Below, piece by piece: positions 60,107 to 64,000 of a stretch of 64,000 bases of DNA. Source of the stretch: Cordia subcordata (lineage: Eukaryota > Streptophyta > Magnoliopsida > Boraginales > Cordiaceae); the NCBI GenBank assembly GCA_028554755.1, contig JAPTOF010000009.1:538501-602500 (forward strand), given 5' to 3'. Every line of letters starts with the position of its first letter. Within the stretch, counting starts at the first letter, position 1. A program made the position numbers and the translations under genes. The notes under the pieces are model-generated. The model did not search any database. It worked only from the letters and a program-made list of their open reading frames with translations, and was not told where the DNA came from.

Positions 60107-60247
60107 TAGAATAATTTTTTGGTTAAGCAAACCAAAGGGAGTGATGACCTTGGGTTGTACCAAGTCTGAAACTAAGTGGATTCCCTACTATTATACATAT
60201 CATTATATGCTATAGCTGTATATTTATTTTTCCATTTAGGTTTTTTT

Positions 60248-60452
60248 AACGAATCTATCTCAACATATTAATTATCTTCAGCAGGGCTCAAGAATTGATG
60301 TGTATTCAAATCATAGGAGCTAGTAATTGTCGATATACTCATATTGGTGATGTTATTATTGCTATGATCAAAGAAGCAGTAGCAAATATGCCTCTAGAAA
60401 GATCAGAAGTAGTAAGAGCTGTAATTGTGCGTACCTATAAAGAACTCAAACT
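60248..60452 (+). pseudogene. rpl14: Plastid rpl14 fragment
   Basis: Translates to '[20 protein letters not shown]', '[20 protein letters not shown]', '[11 protein letters not shown]', clearly plastid ribosomal protein L14, with the start (before 'QELMCI') frame-damaged. Homology stops at about 60452, so the C-terminal half is missing. It is on the opposite strand to rps11 141 bp away, unlike in plastid genomes, and infA and rps8 are absent between them. Confidence 0.92.
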
Positions 60453-60613
60453 TGATAGTAAGCATGAAGGAGCTATATGAAATATCTTTTTATACATATA
60501 GTTATAACGCACTTACCTAAGTTTCCAATTTTGCAAAATAGCAGGATAGGTCAAAATACCAATTGAAATGATATCTTCTGCAAGAATATACTTCTCGACC
60601 CTTGCTATCATAT

Positions 60614-62552
60614 TGATGTGTTGCTTTGGTGTATGCTTGTGCATTGCATGTATACACTTGATTTGAGGTGTTTAGTAATTCATTTGGTGCATTAGTATAG
60701 CATTTAGGTCATATTTTCGCCTATTAGGGTTTACATGTTTATAGTTGAGCTTAAGAATTAAATGCTATACTAATGCACTTTTGTTGCTTATTTCAGGTGA
60801 GATTTGGGGAGATTATTAGACCTTGATTGATAGTGCTTTGGTGTGTGAAGTAAAGCCAAAGATGTTTTGGATGCAAAGGAATGAAGAAAAGTGTTGGAAG
60901 CAGCCGAACAAAGATCGAAGAACTTGAGAAGGAACTAGCTCATGAAGAGCAAAATCGGGCCAAGTAGGGGAGGCCGGCCAACCTCCTCCCTAGGTTGGTT
61001 GACTGGCCTAGGCCCCGAGCAAAATCAGAATATCAAGCCCTTAGGTTGGTTAACCTACCCCCAAGGCTGGTCCTTTGGCTTTGCACGATTTCAGCTCTAT
61101 TTAAGCACTTTTTCAATAATTTTTTAAGAGAGACACCCACTATTGCACATATCCACTTCCCTAAACCCTAAATCCACCTAATGCCATCTTACACACACTC
61201 TCGTAAACATATTTAGCACTTGGAATTAAGGATCTATGAGAATCAAACACAAGATTTAGGGTTTATGCTAATAAATTGTAAAGGATTAGGTTTGGCTAAA
61301 AAGGTATATTCCTTATCTCCCTTTCATCCCAAGTTAATATATGTATAAGTAGAGCATGTAGGGTGATTATATCTTGTATTTATGGATTGATTACTACTCT
61401 TTTGTAATGGGTACTTGATGGTTGTATGTATATATGGTTTATGCTTGGGGTTTCTATGGCAAATTTACATTCATGTCTATGTGTTCATAGAAATGCCTCA
61501 ATAATATTGCATATGTATATTGAAGTCTATTCTAAATCATTATGCTAGCATGTCTATGTGTTTGTGTCATGATTACATGAAGTGGCTATGACTATATATA
61601 TGCCTATGTGTTTGTTAACATACTTAATAGCATAAATAGCTTCTGTTGCTTACATGTCAGGCGTTATAGCTTAAATTAGTATAACCTTAGTATGTCTATG
61701 TGCTTAGCAGTGGAATAGACTAGTTATTCTTGAATGACATTCCTAGATGTCTATGCTTTGTGCTTAATTGTCAAGTTTTGCTATTGTGATGCGATCAATG
61801 GACCACAACTAGTAACTAGCCTAGGTCAAGTCCCTTTTGGTTTTAAATCCAGCTAATAGGAGTCTAGATAGATTTAGTTGGCCTCAGTTCACTAAAGAAG
61901 ACTAGTTAGTCCACCCTAATGCCTTAGGTTCATAATGACCATGCTATAGCTCTAATTGGGGTGAAGCTTAAGAATGGGCTCGCGTTGAGTCTTGAGGTTA
62001 AATTGGGGAACTAATTAATGGACTAATTGCCAAGGTTAGATTGATCTAAATCACCTAGAATCCTATTAGCTAGCCCTAATTCCTAAGTCTTAAAGACCAT
62101 GCCATACTTCTAGGCATTGCCACCTAGGAACAAACCCGTATTGAGGCTTAGGGTACAAATTAGGAGGCTAATTAGAGGTCTAGATTAGAGCACTTAGTAT
62201 AATCAATCAAGAAACCTTAGAAAGAAGTAGTAATCACCCATTTGCAAGACGTAATCACCCTAGTCCACATATCCATGTTTTTGACTCCCTTAGATTGCTT
62301 GATTCTCCTGTTACATATACATGCCCCTTTTATTTCCTAGCCTTTAGATTAGGTTTATCTTTTTCAAGCTCCCTTTAAACCAAAAGCCCTATAGTTTAGG
62401 TCTCAACACGTAGCCTTTTAGGACATGCTTAGCTTAGAACTCAACTCACGTTAGGCCTCTTTGTGGGTTCGACCTCGCACTCGCACACATTGTGTTACAC
62501 GCGACCTGTACGCTTACGGGCTATTTAGGCTTGTGCTCACAAATAGCTATCA
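60614..62552 (+). mobile_element. Family B LTR, complete (5' LTR)
   Basis: 1939 bp, TGATGTGTTG...GCTATCA, followed by a tRNA-Asp primer site. GC-rich palindromic U3 cluster at 60970-61075 and TATTTAAG at 61094-61101. No matching 3' LTR is inside the window because the element runs off the right edge. Confidence 0.88.
60970..61101 (+). promoter_or_regulatory. U3 palindrome cluster and TATA box of family B LTR
   Basis: 'aggccggccaacctcc', 'ggttggttgactggcc' and 'ggttggttaacctacc', diverged versions of the GGTCGACC palindromes, precede 'tatttaag' at 61094. Confidence 0.45.
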
Positions 62553-62558
62553 AGTTCT

Positions 62559-62576
62559 TGGCGTTGTTGCCAGGGA
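62559..62576 (+). other. Primer-binding site, tRNA-Asp type
   Basis: TGGCGTTGTTGCCAGGGA, close to the complement of the plant tRNA-Asp 3' end (TGGCGCCGTTGCCGGGGA), six bases after the LTR. Confidence 0.8.
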
Positions 62577-62689
62577 GGCAACGATTGTTTGGTTTTGTTT
62601 TTTTGTCTCTCTTAGCTTGTTACATGTTGTTTTGTCTTTTCTTTTCATGTTTTGCTTATTTTGGACAATAAAAAGAATCTAAAAAAAAT

Positions 62690-63351
62690 TATTGAGCATT
62701 GTGATGAGGATTACTTGTGATTTATTGAACATGAATGATTTTCATGCTTTTATGTGATCACTTGTAACCTTTTCCTTACCACCCCAATATGCTTTAAATG
62801 GTTATGGCTTTTGTGGAAGTAATAGGCATAAAGACAATTGTTGTCCTCTTCCCTATATAAATCCCTAATCTTGGATTAGTGCAAGTCTTGATTCCCATAA
62901 TTATACACCATTTCATGCATCCCCATTTAGAAATCATGAATATAGGGAATTATATCATTATTTTTGTGATCATTGTGGAAGTCGTGGCCATCATTTTGAT
63001 TCATGCCTTACCTTTCACCCCGATCCTCACTTTCTTGCACAATCCAAGAATGCCCCTAGCAATCATATGCCCATGCATACATCCACATCTTATCATTATA
63101 ATTCTAGGGAGCAACCTTATACATTTTCATATTGGGGTCAAGATGACTCTTCATATGATCTACCTCCTTGCTTTGAGAATTTGCCTCCTACATTGTTATT
63201 TCCCATCCACTATCTCTTTGAGTCTTTTGATGATGGTGTTTTTAGTACTTTCAACCAAGATCTTTCCTATCTCACCCTGAAAGAACTTTCCTTTTTTAGG
63301 TTCCTTTCACATAGTCAAAATCTTGACCATCTCATACCTCCTCCAATCTAA
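62690..63351 (+). pseudogene. Family B internal ORF, N-terminal part with Cys/His clusters
   Basis: Translation in changing frames gives 'YGFCGSNRHKDNCCPLPYIN' near 62803, then 'YHYFCDHCGSRGHHFDSCLT' near 62952 (CxxC...HH...C), then an aromatic/Pro-rich stretch 'SREQPYTFSYWGQDDSSYDL' and 'LPPTLLFPIHYLFESFDDGV' ending at TAA 63349-63351. A normal gypsy gag has its knuckle at the C-terminus after a capsid domain; here the Cys clusters come first and no capsid motif is seen. The same start is present at 28442-28713 in another family B copy. Function unknown; possibly a non-autonomous element's private ORF. Confidence 0.5.
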
Positions 63352-63403
63352 CAAAGACCACCTAGATCGTATGAGGTAATAAGTTGATAATCGAGATGAG
63401 TGC

Positions 63404-63838
63404 TTGAGAAGAATGGTTGAGAGTGAACAACTTATGGTTGAAAGTCTTGAGATACCTTTAAACCACGTTGAGGAGATTAGAGAGAGACCTAGAGATGAGA
63501 GAAATAAGGGTGAAAATGATAATGTGTTAAAGAGACAACTAGAAAGAGAGGTTGATGAAGAGATAACATCATGTAGTGAGGATGAGGATGACCTTGATGA
63601 TAGTTTGGTTCTTGACGATTCTTGTGGATATGTTTTAGAGGAAGTAGTACTCTATCATCCTAGGCTTTCAACATTCTCCATTGAGTTGCATGAGCCTATC
63701 ATTTCTTCTCATCCCATATATTCCACACACTTAGAGGTTGAGTCTCATGTTCATAACACTCATTCGCATTTCGAGTCTTCATTTAAGGAGTCTAGGACAT
63801 TCCCGTCCCTTGAACATTCACGCATATATGACTCGTAA
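63404..63838 (+). pseudogene. Family B internal ORF, acidic C-terminal part
   Basis: 144 codons from an ATG, Glu/Asp-rich: 'REVDEEITSCSEDEDDLDDS' and repeated 'HTHSHFESSFKES'. A related acidic frame continues after 63860 ('NECMDECEETLASEGLESS') to the window end. It probably belongs to the same protein as 62690-63351, split by a frameshift near 63351-63404. Not recognised. Confidence 0.4.
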
Positions 63839-64000
63839 ACCTTTGAGTCCCGTTGTCCCCTCGATTTGTGTCAACCCCTTGTGAGAAGTATAATGGTGAG
63901 ATGACACTCACTAGCAATGAATGTATGGATGAATGTGAAGAAACTTTAGCTAGTGAAGGTTTAGAGTCATCCACTAGGGATAACAAGGCATCAATTTCGG
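63839..64000 (+). other. Continuation of family B internal region to window edge
   Basis: Further acidic coding-like sequence in another frame ('EKYNGEMTLTSNECMDECEE'), cut by the end of the window. Confidence 0.35.

Overview
This is nuclear DNA from a eudicot plant. It is AT-rich, it holds one multi-exon gene with GT-AG introns, and most of the rest is nested plant transposable elements. A degraded plastid insertion is also present. I cannot name the species. Nothing bacterial, viral or CRISPR-like is present. The only gene that looks functional is a vacuolar processing enzyme (legumain, peptidase family C13). It has nine exons (17461-22154) that join without a stop into a 489-residue protein with the catalytic Asn, His and Cys in place.

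Layout. 1-6591: decayed Helitron with RPA-like OB-fold pieces, a PIF1-type helicase and a textbook Helitron 3' terminus, interrupted by a lone LTR ('family A', 858-2925). 7150-9912: tandem array of about 1193-bp units, each with a copia-type LTR plus 3' internal sequence. 10269-17210: structurally complete Mutator-like element (MULE) with matching inverted ends and a perfect 9-bp target duplication. It carries a transposase (+) and a convergent plant-mobile-domain gene (-), both broken, and sits about 250 bp upstream of the VPE start codon. 22505-23605: truncated copy of the right end of the same MULE family, so VPE lies between two direct MULE ends. 25095-26998: L1-like LINE 3' half (-). 26995-30687: two 'family B' LTRs head to head around a leader/ORF fragment. 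32712-35257: copia LTR fragment, then an inverted family A LTR.

35504-46436: an older copia LTR (-) split by a full-length Ty1/copia element (36534-45855, LTRs about 1.9 kb, TSD GTATT, iMet primer site) whose gag-pol is broken by stops and frameshifts. 46440-54145: copia fragment, a cut family B LTR, and a 5'-truncated Athila-like Ty3/gypsy element (-) whose 3' LTR is family A. 55000-59140: Tat-like Ty3/gypsy remnant (-). 59431-60452: plastid-derived rps11 and rpl14 fragments in opposite orientation, with a 227-bp Tourist-like MITE next to them. 60614-64000: complete family B LTR, tRNA-Asp primer site and an unusual reading frame with zinc-finger-like cysteine clusters.

The strongest leads are the MULE pairing a transposase with a plant-mobile-domain gene in the promoter of VPE, clusters of the palindrome GGTCGACC just upstream of the TATA box in the family A/B LTRs (also in a copia leader), and the family B internal ORF, which does not look like an ordinary gag. 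All boundaries and homologies were read by eye. Family assignments rest on recognised motifs, not on database searches.
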